64,000 nt of DNA from Paramacrobiotus metropolitanus (GCF_019649055.1 NW_026570313.1:434001-498000), one strand, 5' to 3'. Positions 1-11,639 are shown, counted from the stretch's first letter. Made by a program: numbers and translations. Notes: generated from the sequence alone by a model not told the origin.

Positions 1-3
1 GAA

Positions 4-939
4 ATGGGTAATACAATGTCGTTAGACGCCCGTGTCGATGCGGAACGAAACGAAAAATTGAAATTCCAAAACGATTTCAATGAAATGCGTATTAAATTCG
101 GAAATGAACAAATTGAAAATGACCGATTAGCTAATGAAATACGCATTGCAAACAATAATTTGGCTCAAGCAAGAGATGCCAACAGAAATGCGGAAATCGC
201 TTTTAGCGGGTTGAAAGATGAACGTCATACTTTAAAGGACACCAATCGACAATTAGAGAAACAGCTGAAAAAATCCCAGAGAGATCTCTCAACTGCGACA
301 GCTACAATTGATAGCTTTAAAGCCCAACCAGCACCAGACTTGGCGAAACAAATAACGGATTTAAATAAAAAACTGTCGAAAGCACAGAAGGATTTAAGAG
401 CCGAAAAAGACGCGCACAAATTAACTAATAAAAATTTAGCGGATGCGCAAATTCTGTCAACGAAACTTACGAAGGATCTGGAAGACGAAAAGAAGCGGGC
501 TAAAAAAGCTGAAGAATCCCTTCAACGGGATCTCACACAAGCGAGAGTCCAGCTGAATAAAGCGTCCACGGTCGGACAGGTGCATATTCCCAAGGAAAAA
601 GATGATCTGTCCCAAAAAGAAATCGAAAGGTTACAGAGTTTGTTGAACACCGAGCAAGAAAACGTTCAAAAAACTCAAAAGGAATTAAATGATCTGAGAA
701 ATGATAAAAGGTGCGGTAATTGCGAGAACGCGATTCAAGCGAAGAATAAAGCACAAGCTGATGCCTATGATAAGTCTGAAAGGTGTAATCGACTGTACGA
801 AGAAAATGCGCAATGCCGAAGAGAATGGCACGAAAAACAAGACCAACTCACCAAGATGGAAGGAGATTTAAGGCAAGCGTGTGACGAACTTCTCCAGTTT
901 CGAAATCCGGATGTTGCTCTTGGTGGCAGTGAGAGATAA
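4..939 (+). CDS. Long coiled-coil protein, possibly 5' truncated by the window edge
   Basis: The frame encodes about 311 residues made almost entirely of charged heptad-like sequence rich in Glu, Lys, Asp, Asn, Gln and Leu. This is what a long parallel coiled coil looks like. Near residues 237-240 there is a Cys-Gly-Asn-Cys pair, and two more Cys residues follow around 263 and 272, so a small metal site is possible but not established. The first ATG is at position 4, so the real start may lie outside the window; a second ATG is five codons in. It ends at a TAA 180 bases before the Gag-like frame, on the same strand and in the same frame. It could be the first ORF of the element that follows or an unrelated cytoskeletal-type gene. 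I do not recognise a family. Confidence 0.55.
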   Translation: MGNTMSLDARVDAERNEKLKFQNDFNEMRIKFGNEQIENDRLANEIRIANNNLAQARDANRNAEIAFSGLKDERHTLKDTNRQLEKQLKKSQRDLSTATATIDSFKAQPAPDLAKQITDLNKKLSKAQKDLRAEKDAHKLTNKNLADAQILSTKLTKDLEDEKKRAKKAEESLQRDLTQARVQLNKASTVGQVHIPKEKDDLSQKEIERLQSLLNTEQENVQKTQKELNDLRNDKRCGNCENAIQAKNKAQADAYDKSERCNRLYEENAQCRREWHEKQDQLTKMEGDLRQACDELLQFRNPDVALGGSER

Positions 940-1026
940 TTCCAAAGGGAAGCGCCGGTAGCAACAGGAGACGTTTTACGTCCTCCCGCATTTGCATTAT
1001 TTAACCCCCAAAATTTTTCGTGATCC

Positions 1027-3024
1027 GTGGATCAGCCTTTAGCTACTGGCAGGAATCCAGCTAGTATTTTGCGGAGGCCTAGACAGGAAGCACGAGTCGA
1101 ATTTACGGAGACTCATTCCATGCCACGTTCATCTTCTGAAAGCCAAATTCCCAAAGAAACGGCACCTGCTAAACAGAAGAAAAATCGCTCAACAGATTTG
1201 CGGCAGGAAGTTCTAAAAAGAACAGCTGATGACTCTGGCCGCCCGATGCGTGGAACGGAAAATCGAGATAGCTCAGACACGGAAAACGAAATTGGGGATG
1301 ACATTTTACTGGACGATGAACACCGTCGCCCTAGTAGTACGGCCAGCAACGAATCCACATCAAGGAATCTGGAAGAATGGTTGATCAAGCAAACTCAAAT
1401 TTCGGACAGAACGGCTCTTACACAAGAAAGTGTGGTGGAATTAATAGCTAAACTCGCGGAAAAAGATAGTGATAAAACCGTGGGTGGGATGAAGTTGCTT
1501 ACCTTCGATGATTCTCATCCGGAAAAGATCCAGAAATGGCTGATGAATGTCGAACAATGTCGTACCACGAATAATTGGAACGATGAGGTTACTTGTCGCA
1601 GAGTAACCGGCGCGTTCACTGGAGCGTTCTTCCAATGGTTTGAAAAATTCTGGAGAGACAGTAAAGGCAGGTCATGGCCTGACTTCTTTAAGCAGGCTAT
1701 TGTGGAGCACTTTAACGGCTCCCTTTCTAAAGCCGATATCCGCAGAAAAATGAATAATCGCAAACTGGAGTTTTACGAGCCTGTTCGTGCTTACCTGGAT
1801 AGCTTTCTCCCGTGGTTTGAAGAATTAAAAATATCCGATGAGGAACAGGTCGAAGCACTTCTGGAGGGTGTTCAGGAGCATAGACCGGCATGGTTCCGAG
1901 ATATATATAATTCAGCACCTAAGAAATACACGGAATTTGAGGAAAAACTACAAGAGTGCGAAAAACTGTGGAAACGAATGAATAAAGATAAGAAAGCTCC
2001 AGAACCGGCTCAGAAAAACGTACCTGCAGAACCGCGAAGTGCCGGCAATAACAATAATAATAACTCAAATTTCGAAAGTCGTGGCGGCCGCGGTGGCTTT
2101 TCTAAAAATGGAAATTATTATTCGAACCGGGGAGGTCGTGGAAATTAAGGGAATAATCGTGGAGGGTACTCCCGTTCGTATACTGAGACGGTGATTCCAC
2201 AGCAACAAGATACAGTGGCTCCGGTGCAGCCTGTCCTGAATGTTTCCCAGCCACAGTTTGTTCCAGTCCCGGTGTTTCAACAGCCAAAATATGTTGAGCA
2301 GCAACCGGTGCAATTTGCACAGACTTTTCCGCAACCTATTCCCATGCAGGCTGCTATTCCCGTTCCCATGCAGATGATGAATCCAATGATGCCGGTTATG
2401 CAACCGCAGTTTCAGCAACCGGTACAGAATTTTGACCCGCAGTACCAACAGGATGGCCCTGTGAATAACAATAATTATAATGGTGGTAACAATCGTGGGA
2501 ATTACCGGAATAATAATAATAATTATCGCGGACGCGGTGGTTATAATAACAACAACAATCGTCAGCAGAATCGAAATCAGAATTTTCGCCCACAACAGCA
2601 GGCTAGTGATCAACCTCCCTTTGATGAGCGTAACATTTTAAAAGATAAATGGCGAACAAATCGCGGAGTTGAAATTTGTTTCCGCTGTCATGGTCTTCAT
2701 CCGGCTGCAGGCTGTACGAATCAATTTGTGCTCCCTCGTCAGTATGAGCCGTCTGCAGAATTGTTGGCTCGATACAACAATCCGCAGCAACAGATTAATA
2801 TGATGGAGTTAGACTTACCGGCTGGTTTGTCTTCTCCGACGCCTCAGTGTAATAAAATGGAAGTCCAGGATTTTTCGCAGTACCCGCTAGCAGATCACGT
2901 TTGTTTGTTGCCCACGCTTGATGCGCAGGCGTGGTACTCGGTGATCGATATCAATTATCAGAAAGTGAAAACCATGCGGGTTCTAGCATTTCCGTTATGT
3001 CCCTCAAAATGGCAAACGATTTAA
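1027..3024 (+). pseudogene. gag: Retrotransposon Gag-like gene with zinc knuckle, broken by an in-frame stop
   Basis: One reading frame runs from the stop before 1027 to 3024, but TAA at 2146-2148 cuts it in two. The first ATG in the frame is at 1120. The central part (about 1480-1980) has the helical, Trp-rich pattern of a Ty3/Gypsy-type Gag capsid domain (for example WLMNVEQC, FFQWFEKFW). After it come Asn/Gly/Arg-rich low-complexity stretches on both sides of the stop (2040-2150 and 2460-2600). At about 2677-2715 there is a zinc knuckle spaced C-x2-C-x3-H-x4-C, one residue shorter than the standard CCHC spacing before the His. Gag would package element RNA. The following protease-like frame is offset, so a frameshift near 2970 separates them. 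The stop could be decay or recoding; decay is simpler. Confidence 0.75.
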
Positions 3025-3524
3025 AATTAAATATCCACCGGTGCCCCGATCACATTAAGGGCAGAGTCGTTCACACGGCTTACCAGGGAAGACAGTTAAT
3101 TGAGCCACTCTCCGTAGTCGTTACCATCCATGAATTTGGGATGGCCTTTGATCACGCAGTTCTGGTGAGCTCCACTTTCGATAGGGACCACGTTGTTTTA
3201 GCTTTGGACTTTTTAGCTACAAAACCATTCGTCCTAGACATGAACACGATGACTTGGCGTCTCTCGCGTAGACAGCCTAATGCTCCGGCATTCTTTCGCC
3301 GCGAAACTCACCTATTGTCGGATGTCATCCGCTCTCACGATTTTGATCCGCTAATTCCTGTGGGAGTTAAGCCACCGCCCGCGATTCCCGCACTGATGTT
3401 GACGGAGCGTATTGGTGTCGCTAAAGAAGCAAAATTTGTGCCATACGAATCTGCACATTTAATTTTGGCAAAAGCTGACGCAGAAATTTGTATCTTACAT
3501 TTACAAAAAGCCAAGCAGGAGTAG
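2931..3524 (+). pseudogene. Retropepsin-like domain lacking the catalytic Asp
   Basis: The frame overlaps the end of the Gag frame by about 90 bases. It shows a retropepsin-like order: the turn HAGSSISVMS just after the frame junction (about 2975), a hydrophobic VVVTI strand, and LALDFL (about 3208) where retroelement proteases usually have LGxDFL, followed by a WRL close. In active enzymes the first motif is Asp-(Ser/Thr)-Gly; here the aligned residues are His-Ala-Gly, so the catalytic Asp is absent. The frame ends at TAG 3522-3524 but stays open beyond it into the next ORF. I infer a dead or repurposed protease domain of a Gypsy-like element. No reverse transcriptase, RNase H or integrase follows within this window. 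Confidence 0.6.
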
Positions 3525-3674
3525 CCGCGTCCAGTCCAATCGCCACCAGCAACAAAACTGGCTGATGTACCGGTAAAATCGGAAATTAAAGAAGTAACGC
3601 CCGTACATGCGGCACCGATAAAGAAAGGATCCGATCAACGTGATGAGGAGTTCGTACGAAGTGTTGTACAGGAA

Positions 3675-4769
3675 ATGATTTGTCAATATCTACCGAAAGC
3701 AGCCTCGGTAGCTGATGAACCGGTTAAGCCTGTAATTAAAAAGAAAATTAAGACGGAGAAAAACTCAGAACCCAGTCAAGTTCGTGGGGGAAGCGGTGAA
3801 ATAATTGTGAATAATATGCAGTCAAGTTCGCGGGGCAGAGAACAGGCGTCTCCTCAGCCGTCAATTAAAAGAGAAAAAGTTTCGCAGCCGTCTCCGGCAA
3901 GTAGTCCAAGTACCTCGTCTTTGGCATCGGTTATCCCCGTGCCTAATTCTGGCTCCAGTCAAGTTCGTGGGGGTGACGATTCCCTACAACTTCCAATTCA
4001 AATTTCTTCGGTGGACGCAGTGTTGAAGCAACATCCTGCAGTAAAATACCTATACATGGGTGTTTTGGAGAAGTCAGCGAAGTCTGTCGAATGTCTTAGT
4101 ATGGACAATAAACTGCTAAATGTCATACCTGTTGAGCGTGACCGCAGAGGTGTGGACGAAGTCCATGATTATCCGTCTTATATGGCACGGAATCCAGAGC
4201 TGAAGAAGTGGATGGCGCCGATGGATAGGCCGCAGGACAAGCAACTGTTTCCTACGGAAAAAGGTTTTGTGACCCGCAGTTTTGGCGTGAAACTCAGCAG
4301 CAGTGTGTCGATAGTCGGATGTGGTATAAAATGTACAGGAAGCCGTCACACGCTAATACGAATTTTACCAAATACGAGATCAATAGATTTGTCATTTGTG
4401 AAGGGATTTTGTGTAGAGTATTTCCGCACCCGTGGGGAAAAGCGCAAGTATAAGGAGGTATCGCCGTCCTCGTCTTCCGCGGAAAGCGAAGTCTCGGTTT
4501 CGGATGATGGTGGCGATTGTGGCGATCCTTCTGCAGTGCTGTCTGCTGAGGAGGATGCTGAGGTTGAGGCCGACGAGAATGCGGATATGGTAGTTGATTG
4601 TGATGGTGACGATGGATCCGATTTGGAAAAGATGGACGTAGATCCACTTCCGTCGCTGCAGCCCATTGCTCCTGTTGTGCCGCCTGTTCATGTTGCTCAC
4701 GAGGATTCACCTGAGATTGCGGAACCGGCAGCTTTTGGCCAACACCAGCCGCATTCGGATGAACTGTAA
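3675..4769 (+). CDS. Unknown protein downstream of the protease-like domain, acidic C-terminus
   Basis: This lies in the same frame as the protease-like ORF and is separated from it only by TAG at 3522. The frame is open from 3525, and the first ATG of this part is at 3675. Residues 1-110 are Ser/Pro/Lys-rich. They include a twice-used segment around SSQVRGG whose DNA (TTCGTGGGGG) recurs at 3781 and 3963. Residues about 115-250 look globular, with Trp, Tyr and Cys positions. The last 100 residues are Ser-rich and then strongly acidic (Glu/Asp/Val). I recognise no enzyme motif. It may be the C-terminal part of a single polyprotein interrupted by the 3522 stop, or an independent ORF of a non-autonomous element. 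Confidence 0.45.
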   Translation: MICQYLPKAASVADEPVKPVIKKKIKTEKNSEPSQVRGGSGEIIVNNMQSSSRGREQASPQPSIKREKVSQPSPASSPSTSSLASVIPVPNSGSSQVRGGDDSLQLPIQISSVDAVLKQHPAVKYLYMGVLEKSAKSVECLSMDNKLLNVIPVERDRRGVDEVHDYPSYMARNPELKKWMAPMDRPQDKQLFPTEKGFVTRSFGVKLSSSVSIVGCGIKCTGSRHTLIRILPNTRSIDLSFVKGFCVEYFRTRGEKRKYKEVSPSSSSAESEVSVSDDGGDCGDPSAVLSAEEDAEVEADENADMVVDCDGDDGSDLEKMDVDPLPSLQPIAPVVPPVHVAHEDSPEIAEPAAFGQHQPHSDEL

Positions 4770-5169
4770 TGTTGCTTTCGCTTGCTATGGCGTTATCAGA
4801 CTATTTTCGTTGTATTCCTTCGGTATCATTGGCCTCTTCAGTTGATATCATGATGTCCCTTTTATTTTTATACTTGCAGTAGTGTCTCGTAGTGTGGTAT
4901 TCCATTGGAGAGCACTAGGAGAATTTTCTGTCTCACTTGAATTTTTATTCTTAGTTTTATTTTCCAATTTTATGTGCCTTGAGTCAATGAACTGGTCGTT
5001 AGTGTACTGTCTCAGCACTGTAGCTGTCAGTGATAGATCTTTCGCTTTACCTGGATAGATCTGATCGGCTGATTATGTTGAATTAAAGAATATAGCGCGA
5101 AGCGCTGATTGGTTGTCTCTCTTACGTGTGGAATCTGCCGCATTTTACACTTTCACTCCGGCACTCAGG

Positions 5170-5176
5170 TATAAAA
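5170..5176 (+). promoter_or_regulatory. TATA box upstream of the RGG-rich ORF
   Basis: A clean TATAAAA lies about 155 bases before the ATG at 5329, with no long ORF between 4770 and 5328. The placement suggests an independent promoter for the downstream gene. It could instead sit inside a solo or internal LTR; I found no repeat partner in the window. Confidence 0.5.
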
Positions 5177-5328
5177 TCGCTTGCGTGTGGCGTGCAGAAA
5201 TCGGCATTGTGGATTTTTCGTTTCGGCCTTCTGGCGTGTCGGATTTTCAGTGTGTGTAGACTGCGATTTTGACGCTTTTCTCTTTACACTTTTAGCGTTA
5301 AAGGTCACTAGTTTTCTTTAGTTTGGGC

Positions 5329-6120
5329 ATGCCGCCTATTGATCCTAACCGAGCCTTTGATAAGCTGGTAGACGCCATTTTTAATTCGTCTTCCAACCAG
5401 CAGCAACAGTATAATGCCGGTTATAATCACCGAGGAAGGGGTGGAGCCCGTGGTTCTTTCCGTGGCAACTTTCGTCCGTACGGCAGAGGAAATCATAGGA
5501 AATTTGGAGACAATAATCTCCGTCGCGGAAACGATCACTGGCGTCGTAATGGGAGACATCTGGGCGCACCGGAGATTATTGAAATACCTGATGGAGCTCC
5601 TAACGCAGCTGCACCAGTGGAAGCTGCCGCCGCAGACATGGAGGTTGATCTCCCGGGAAACCAAGCGCCGAATGCACCGAATCCGGGCCAAGGCGGCGGA
5701 GTTGTGGTTCCAGGTGAGCCCCATGCTGTCAACCCTGTTGTCAATTTACATGGCCCGCCAGCCTTAGACGCTGTTATTCCTCCGGCTGTAATTCCACCTA
5801 TGCAACAGCAGGCCCAGGCTAACGCTGAATTTCCGGGTTTGCCACCGAATGTGTTGCCACTTGCTGAAGTGCCGGTTGTCCGCGATGCCCGCGACCGTTC
5901 ACCGGCTGATCGCCCACGTGCGCCGTCTGCTCCTTACGGTCCTGTTGGCTCTGCTGAGCATAATTTTGTGCCTGGTTATTTGGCTCAACAGCAGCAGCGT
6001 GAGTTGGATGCTGATCGCCGACGACAGATGGCCGCTGATGTTTCTCGCGGTCTGGATGCCGCTGCATCTGGCTCTGGTATCACTGGTCTGTTTTCATTGG
6101 CTCCTAGCGCTGGCAAGTAA
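5329..6120 (+). CDS. RGG/Pro/Ala-rich, probable RNA-binding protein
   Basis: A 263-residue ORF. Residues about 35-75 hold repeated Arg-Gly-Gly and Arg-Gly-Asn motifs mixed with Phe/Tyr, typical of RNA-binding RGG boxes. The rest is Pro/Ala/Gln/Asn-rich and probably disordered, ending in a Gly/Ala/Ser-rich tail. The N-terminal peptide MPPIDPN loosely resembles the start of the minus-strand Gag at 10.5 kb (MAIDPQ), which hints at a Gag-related origin but is too short to rely on. A TATA box lies upstream and an AATAAA signal lies at 6463, so the unit looks like a self-contained transcript. The start chosen is the first ATG; the frame has a TTG two codons earlier. Confidence 0.55.
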   Translation: MPPIDPNRAFDKLVDAIFNSSSNQQQQYNAGYNHRGRGGARGSFRGNFRPYGRGNHRKFGDNNLRRGNDHWRRNGRHLGAPEIIEIPDGAPNAAAPVEAAAADMEVDLPGNQAPNAPNPGQGGGVVVPGEPHAVNPVVNLHGPPALDAVIPPAVIPPMQQQAQANAEFPGLPPNVLPLAEVPVVRDARDRSPADRPRAPSAPYGPVGSAEHNFVPGYLAQQQQRELDADRRRQMAADVSRGLDAAASGSGITGLFSLAPSAGK

Positions 6121-6462
6121 CCTTGAATAACCTTTGGTCCTGACCTCTTGTTTTCTTTGATCTCACCTTTGTTACTGGCTTTGTGCAATTTGGTGTGATT
6201 TTGTGCACTGAGACCAGGCTAATTCTACTGTTGTTCCTTTTGCTTGTCTACATTTTCCTGTTGTATGCCAGTAATTTGTACTCATGATCTTTGTATCGTT
6301 ACGATTATCTTGTTTGTTGTTGTTGACATTGTTGTGCTCTGGCTTTCGAGAATTCGTAAGAAGACCAGTTCGTTGATTTACAATGCTTCCGTTCGCTTAA
6401 GTTCATAGTATACTACTGATGAACATCATCCAACACAATTTTCGGTCTTAACGCTCCGTTTC

Positions 6463-6468
6463 AATAAA
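6463..6468 (+). terminator. Polyadenylation signal AATAAA
   Basis: A canonical AATAAA sits about 340 bases after the stop of the RGG-rich ORF and before a change to sequence without coding signal. It is the likely 3' end of that transcript. Confidence 0.4.
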
Positions 6469-6489
6469 GCTTTATGCCGTGCATCGCCT

Positions 6490-9400
6490 TCAACATTACA
6501 CAACTACATACGGCACAGTATCAGTAATTTATAGTTCGTCTTCCTGGATCCTTGGATTTCCGCCCTGCTCAACCCGTGGACTTCCGGATGCCTCTTCGCC
6601 CAGGATTCCACACATTAATTCTCTGGGAATCGCGGCGTACAGTCACATAGGGCATCGGATGGACACGTGGATTGTGCGGTGGATCGGGATCAGGATGGAT
6701 GGAAGTGCACAATCGCACGGGGATAGTACGGGATGGATGGCTTATATTGGCACGGCCAAGCATCGTTCGTGGGGGTGACGTGTGGGAGTAGGATCACACG
6801 CCGAATGTACGTACGGATGCTGACTGTCCGCCTTCCACCTGCAACATAACACATAATCTAGTCAATCTCTTCTGTGATTTGCTGTTCTCTTTTACTAGCG
6901 ATGTATATGATGTCATAACGCAAAGTCTGTATAAGTTCTTGTTACTCCTAATATCGGTATCAGTAGTCTGAGATTTACTTCGGAGACTGCTTCCTAATTA
7001 CAATTTCCTAGCGTTGTGAACTGTGATGTGAATTGGATAAAGAGACAGCAATACTTGTTCCTTCTGATGTACATGATCGCTCCCGGATTATTGCATAGAA
7101 TACAGGTTTGCTCGTGACACAATCGTCCCAGCTCTTGCCGATCCTAACAGGACTTACGACCGGAGATTGTAGTTGGACTCTTCGTAAGGATTCCTGATTC
7201 GTGTTCCAGACTCGTTCGTCATATTTCCACCGTGATTTATCTGCTACAGTTTGAGAGTACGGGTGCCTACCGATTGAGCATTACAGGCTTGGAAGAGTAA
7301 AGATTGTTCATGGAGCCTTAAACGGCGTGAACGCTTACACACGACAATACTGCGTAAAAGGAGCGCCTTACAATGGAGTGAATCTGAGTGATAAGTGGCA
7401 AGACAGAGTCATGAGGATCAGCAGTGCAGACAGGATGACAGGAGCAAGGGATAACCTGTGCTCTCTTTTTGTATGAAGTGATGCCACAGGTACGCATGGA
7501 CATATGAGAACTGAGAGGCGTGAACAAAAGAAAAGATAGAGCGGGGAGAGAATCGGGCCAAAGTTACTTTCCTAATAAAATCGAGAGGTGCTTCATCGGG
7601 CCAAATGGAAAATGAATATCCAGCGAATGCAATGATCTTCCCTGTTCTGGCTATACAGAATAGATGAGAATAGTACGACCGGCTGAAAAAGGTAATCGAC
7701 TGGCAAAACCAAGATTAAAAAAAGGCAAATAGGTGACAAGATGTGACACATGTTTGGCTGCTAACAAAATTATAATAAGAAATAACAAAAGAGTGACAAG
7801 AAATAACAAAAGATGCATACTGTTAATATTACGGAAGTGGCAGTACTATCTGTTAAGATTGCTGTTCTTCAATTATTGAAAATATGTACTTACGCTTTTA
7901 CACTATGACATATAAATTAACGAAACAAGTACAAAAAAAATTAAATTACGTCGAGAAATGTACTGTCGTAATCTGCTGCTTTACAAAACATTATTCGCTT
8001 AGTCAGAGTTAAGTCCAAACCAATGTCAGCAGAACAACATCTGACAATGCGTAACTTCAGAACAAAACTTTGTTATGCCCGAACTATGGAAGGGACGCCC
8101 ATCTTTCCAATACCGCGATATGCGCACGAAATATACAAATTTTTTTTTCAAAACAAATTTCACGTTTTAAAATAAACAAAATACTTACCGTCAGAAGCAC
8201 TGTGCAGCGGTGACGATGGTAGACTACCAACAGGCGAGCTCGAAAATCCCAACAGCTGTTTACTGTTCTGCATGGAGCGAATGTTTTTTTCGAGTTGCGT
8301 GACTTGTTGACATGTGAATCATTAAAATACTAGGATCTTGAGGGCTATATTACTGTAATCGTACCAACAGGGACCGTTTATAGGCGCACCTGGATGACAC
8401 CACAATAACAATAGAGACAGAGGGCACGGACAAGGGCAGGCGTTTATAGCTGTGTCCCGTCTATAAGATCTAGCATAAGATTACCACGCGACAAATCAAG
8501 GGTGGGCATTTATAGCACGCACCCGTTTATAGCCGCATCATCCTGACGCGGCTACTGTTCGACGGAATTATTATTTAAATTAATGCGCGCATTATTTTTA
8601 CCATAATCTTTGCACAACCTTAAAATGGAAACAATCAATTAATCTATTTACAGTCGATGCGAACATTCATAATTGTTTATTATCCAAAATCAATGCGCAT
8701 ATTCCCGTAGCAAACAGAAACGTACCCGTTAAGAGGAATTTTGGATAAGTATATATATTTATATTTTTGTGCCAAGTATGCCGCCATGTGTTGTTAACGC
8801 TGACATTTAAGTTTATTATCTTATTTTCGCTGGAATCGAAAAGCTGGAATGTATTTTTAACTTTTAATGGCAGTACATCTAGATTTTGACGATTTTATTC
8901 AAAATTTTATAATTTCAGTTGACATTAACGATCTCTGACTGCCCAAAAGGGGACGGCAACATCTGGCATTGTATGTCATTAGCCGAACCAGCGGCGGGAA
9001 TTAATGATAGATAAGATTCAAGCTGAGCTGCGCATATGCAATAACAATTTAAATATATCCCAAAATCCGTTTCTGCACATTAATAATTTACAATAACCGT
9101 TACCATCGCGAGGCTTTTCACATCTGGCCATCATCAAACAAATCTAATATTTCAGCGAATCAGCGCTGTCAACCTCAAAAATTTTTTCAATCATCTGCCC
9201 TCTCTTCAATAACAATAAATACTGCTGCAGCCTTTAAAATCAACGGGCAGGCATCACTAATATGAAACGCAATATTGAAATACGAACAAAAGTTTCAAGA
9301 GCACGTAAGTCTACGAAACGAAAACAAATTCACACGAACGAACGACAATTAGACCAGAAACTTTAAATCTGCCATCTCGAATACGCCGATTGTGCACTAC

Positions 9401-9612
9401 CGGTGGCCTGAGATTCTGCAGACCTAAACTGCTGCGCCTGAGATGGTAATTTACCGGGTGTGTTAAAAGCGAGTTGCTGGGTCGTTGGCGGATGCTGTCC
9501 TACACCAAATGACATCGGATAACGATCTTCAGAGTCTTGTTCTGCCTGTGCATACTATACCTGCGTAGTGTGGCCACCTCCAAACGGGCAAGCATACGAA
9601 AGATGATCATAG
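6490..9612. other. Intergenic stretch without a supportable gene
   Basis: No convincing ORF on either strand. Visible items are a short direct repeat built on AAGAAATAACAAAAG at about 7775-7813 and a run of CGTTTATAG-type repeats at 8380-8545 (listed separately). From about 7700 onward the sequence becomes AT-rich. Confidence 0.5.
8380..8545. repeat. Cluster of short CGTTTATAG-like repeats
   Basis: The phrase (C/G)(C/G)(C/T)RTTTATAG recurs about four times in 165 bases (near 8381, 8439, 8508 and 8528), with the related GTCTATAAGA near 8458. Spacing is irregular. It may be a degraded minisatellite. Confidence 0.4.
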
Positions 9613-10577
9613 TTACCGCTTAAAACATCCATTAACCTGGCCTGGCGCATCTGTGAGTCGAAGGGTAGACCGGTTCGCATTACCCGTTAAGTAAATCTGA
9701 AAAATATCGTAACTGCTCTCTGATTCATTATTTTCCTCTAAAACCTTTATTTGTTCAGCAAGATGCTTCATTCTTTCATTCAAATCTTTTATCAGGTTAT
9801 GAGCGACAATCTCTATTTGATTGGAGCCGGGCGCTGTCGGTTGGCTGTATAGTGACAAGAGATTTGACTGATCTGCAACATTATTGGACGCCTGATATGA
9901 TGAGTTTTGATTCTGCATCGCAAGATTGTATTGTTGCTTAACGGACACATCACGTAAACGATTGAAAAAATCGGCTACGGTTCTGGGGCTGTTAGTCACG
10001 AATGCCGGTTTAAATTCAAGAAGCAAGGCTTCGAAGAGACGAACTGTTTTTTTTGCTTCGGTAGCTGCGGGATTACTGGCTTCCACGTAATCAAGAAGAC
10101 GATGGACAAAAGTACGAGTATCTGTAAATGCTAATGTACGACAACCTTCATTCATAAGATCAAGTTCAAAACGAGTTTTTCCGAAAGCTGTTAAAAAATG
10201 AGATCGGAGGTCTGGCCATGTGATACCTGCTGGTTCTGCAGTATACCAGCGAAGAGCGTTATTCCGCAAACAGAGCACAAAATGTCGGGTTCTGTCAGCT
10301 GCTTTGTGAAATTATTAGCAACGGCCATCGTCTCAAACTGCGTTAAAAAGTCATGAGCGTCTTCGTAAGAAAAACCACCAAACTTCGGTAAATCACCCAA
10401 TTCAAGAGCTATTATACGGGTAACTGCAGCGGCATTTTCATCATTGAAAAAGCTCAATAAATTCTGATGTACAGTAGCGTTATTCTGCAGGCTTTGCTGT
10501 AAAGCTGCATTCTGCTGAGCGGCAGCGGCATTAACGGTGTTAAGAATATTCTGCAGTGCTTGCGGGTCTATAGCCAT
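9613..10577 (-). pseudogene. gag: Retrotransposon Gag-like gene, frameshifted
   Basis: Read on the minus strand from 10577. The first frame (128 codons) starts MAIDPQALQN, runs through Ala/Gln/Asn-rich sequence and then PKFGGFSYEDAHDFLTQFE, a Gag capsid-type opening. Around 10262-10290 the coding signal moves to another frame, which continues with RWYTAEPAGITWPDLRSHF, the usual second part of a Gypsy-type Gag capsid domain. It then reaches a coiled-coil-like tail rich in Lys/Glu/Leu near 9740 and stops at 9613. The join is a frameshift inside one domain, so the gene is broken. No zinc knuckle, protease or polymerase follows downstream toward 9300. It is unrelated in detail to the Gag at 1.0-3.0 kb. 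Confidence 0.7.
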
Positions 10578-10811
10578 GATATTGACTTGCTGGTAATTAG
10601 TACTTATTAATTATTGCAAACAGCCTGCTAACTGCGGAAAGTTGACTATACGATCGTTAATTAAATTACTTGGAAAATGGCGCTTTACGGAATTCGAAAA
10701 GAGTATTAGGATCGGTAACAGTTGAAATTGTTGTTGTTAAAAGTGTTAAAGCTGTTCTTAGTTCTTTTTGGGAAAAAAAATTGGATGTGATACATAAGGA
10801 CTTACTGTTGA

Positions 10812-10906
10812 AACAGGGAGGCGGAGGGGTAGCGGTGGTAAAGGCTAAAGGGCACTGTTCAACAGGGAGGCGGAGGAGTAGCGGTGGTAAAAGTTAAAGG
10901 GCACTG
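10812..10906. repeat. Two-copy tandem repeat of about 48 bp
   Basis: A GGGAGGCGGAGG-containing unit of 49 bp (10812-10860) is followed directly by a second copy of 46 bp (10861-10906) with a few differences. It lies upstream of the minus-strand Gag. Confidence 0.7.
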
Positions 10907-10908
10907 AA

Positions 10909-11639
10909 ACTGTCGACTTAAAAAAATTTCGTTCTCGGTATGCGACTCCAAGTATAACGGGCAACGGAACCGGCTGATACTGCTCGAAATATTGCTAACC
11001 CAACGACTGAGGATACCACAGGAAATACAACGCTATATATACTGAACCGCTCGTACAGGAACAGGAAATACAAGAGGCGGGACAACCAAGCACATACTCG
11101 TACATACTAATACATGAGATAGGAATCCCCCGTTACACAGTAGCGCAAACTTTTATTCTCTTCTACACATTTTCCAGATCTGTGACCCAGCAGCACTGGC
11201 TGCAGAATCTGTGCTGAATCCATTTATTTAATTTAGTGTTTTATGCAGTATCGCTGTTAACGTCGATACTTCCGGGTTGGGCCGTCGTAAGCGCAAGGGT
11301 GCGGGCCTTTCGGCCAGCTGACAGCACCGATAGCGATAATATTAAGCAGTAGCGATTGAAATTCTCTTAAAGATGTTTCTGCGTCGAATTTTGCGTAACT
11401 CTAAGCCACGGCCCACCGCCGGCAAACGACGTGACAGAATAAATGCCAGGTGAAACAGAGAGTGGCCGGTCGAATAAATGGCCGGCCACTACAGAGGGTG
11501 TCGCAGCCAAGTTGACCCAGGCTGGAAAATAATCCACAATAATTCCCCCATTAACTTACACCCTCCGCTCGCTACGAAATCTGAAAATCTAATGTTTCTT
11601 CTGTCAACTGATTCAGTCTTGGCAGTTGCAGCTGTAAAA
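10909..11639. other. Intergenic stretch without a supportable gene
   Basis: No ORF or RNA gene is convincing between the tandem repeat and the transposase fragment. Confidence 0.4.

Noticed and set aside
2065-2613. 182-codon minus-strand Ile/Thr/His-rich ORF
   Set aside because: Antisense shadow of the Asn/Gly-rich low-complexity part of the Gag-like gene.
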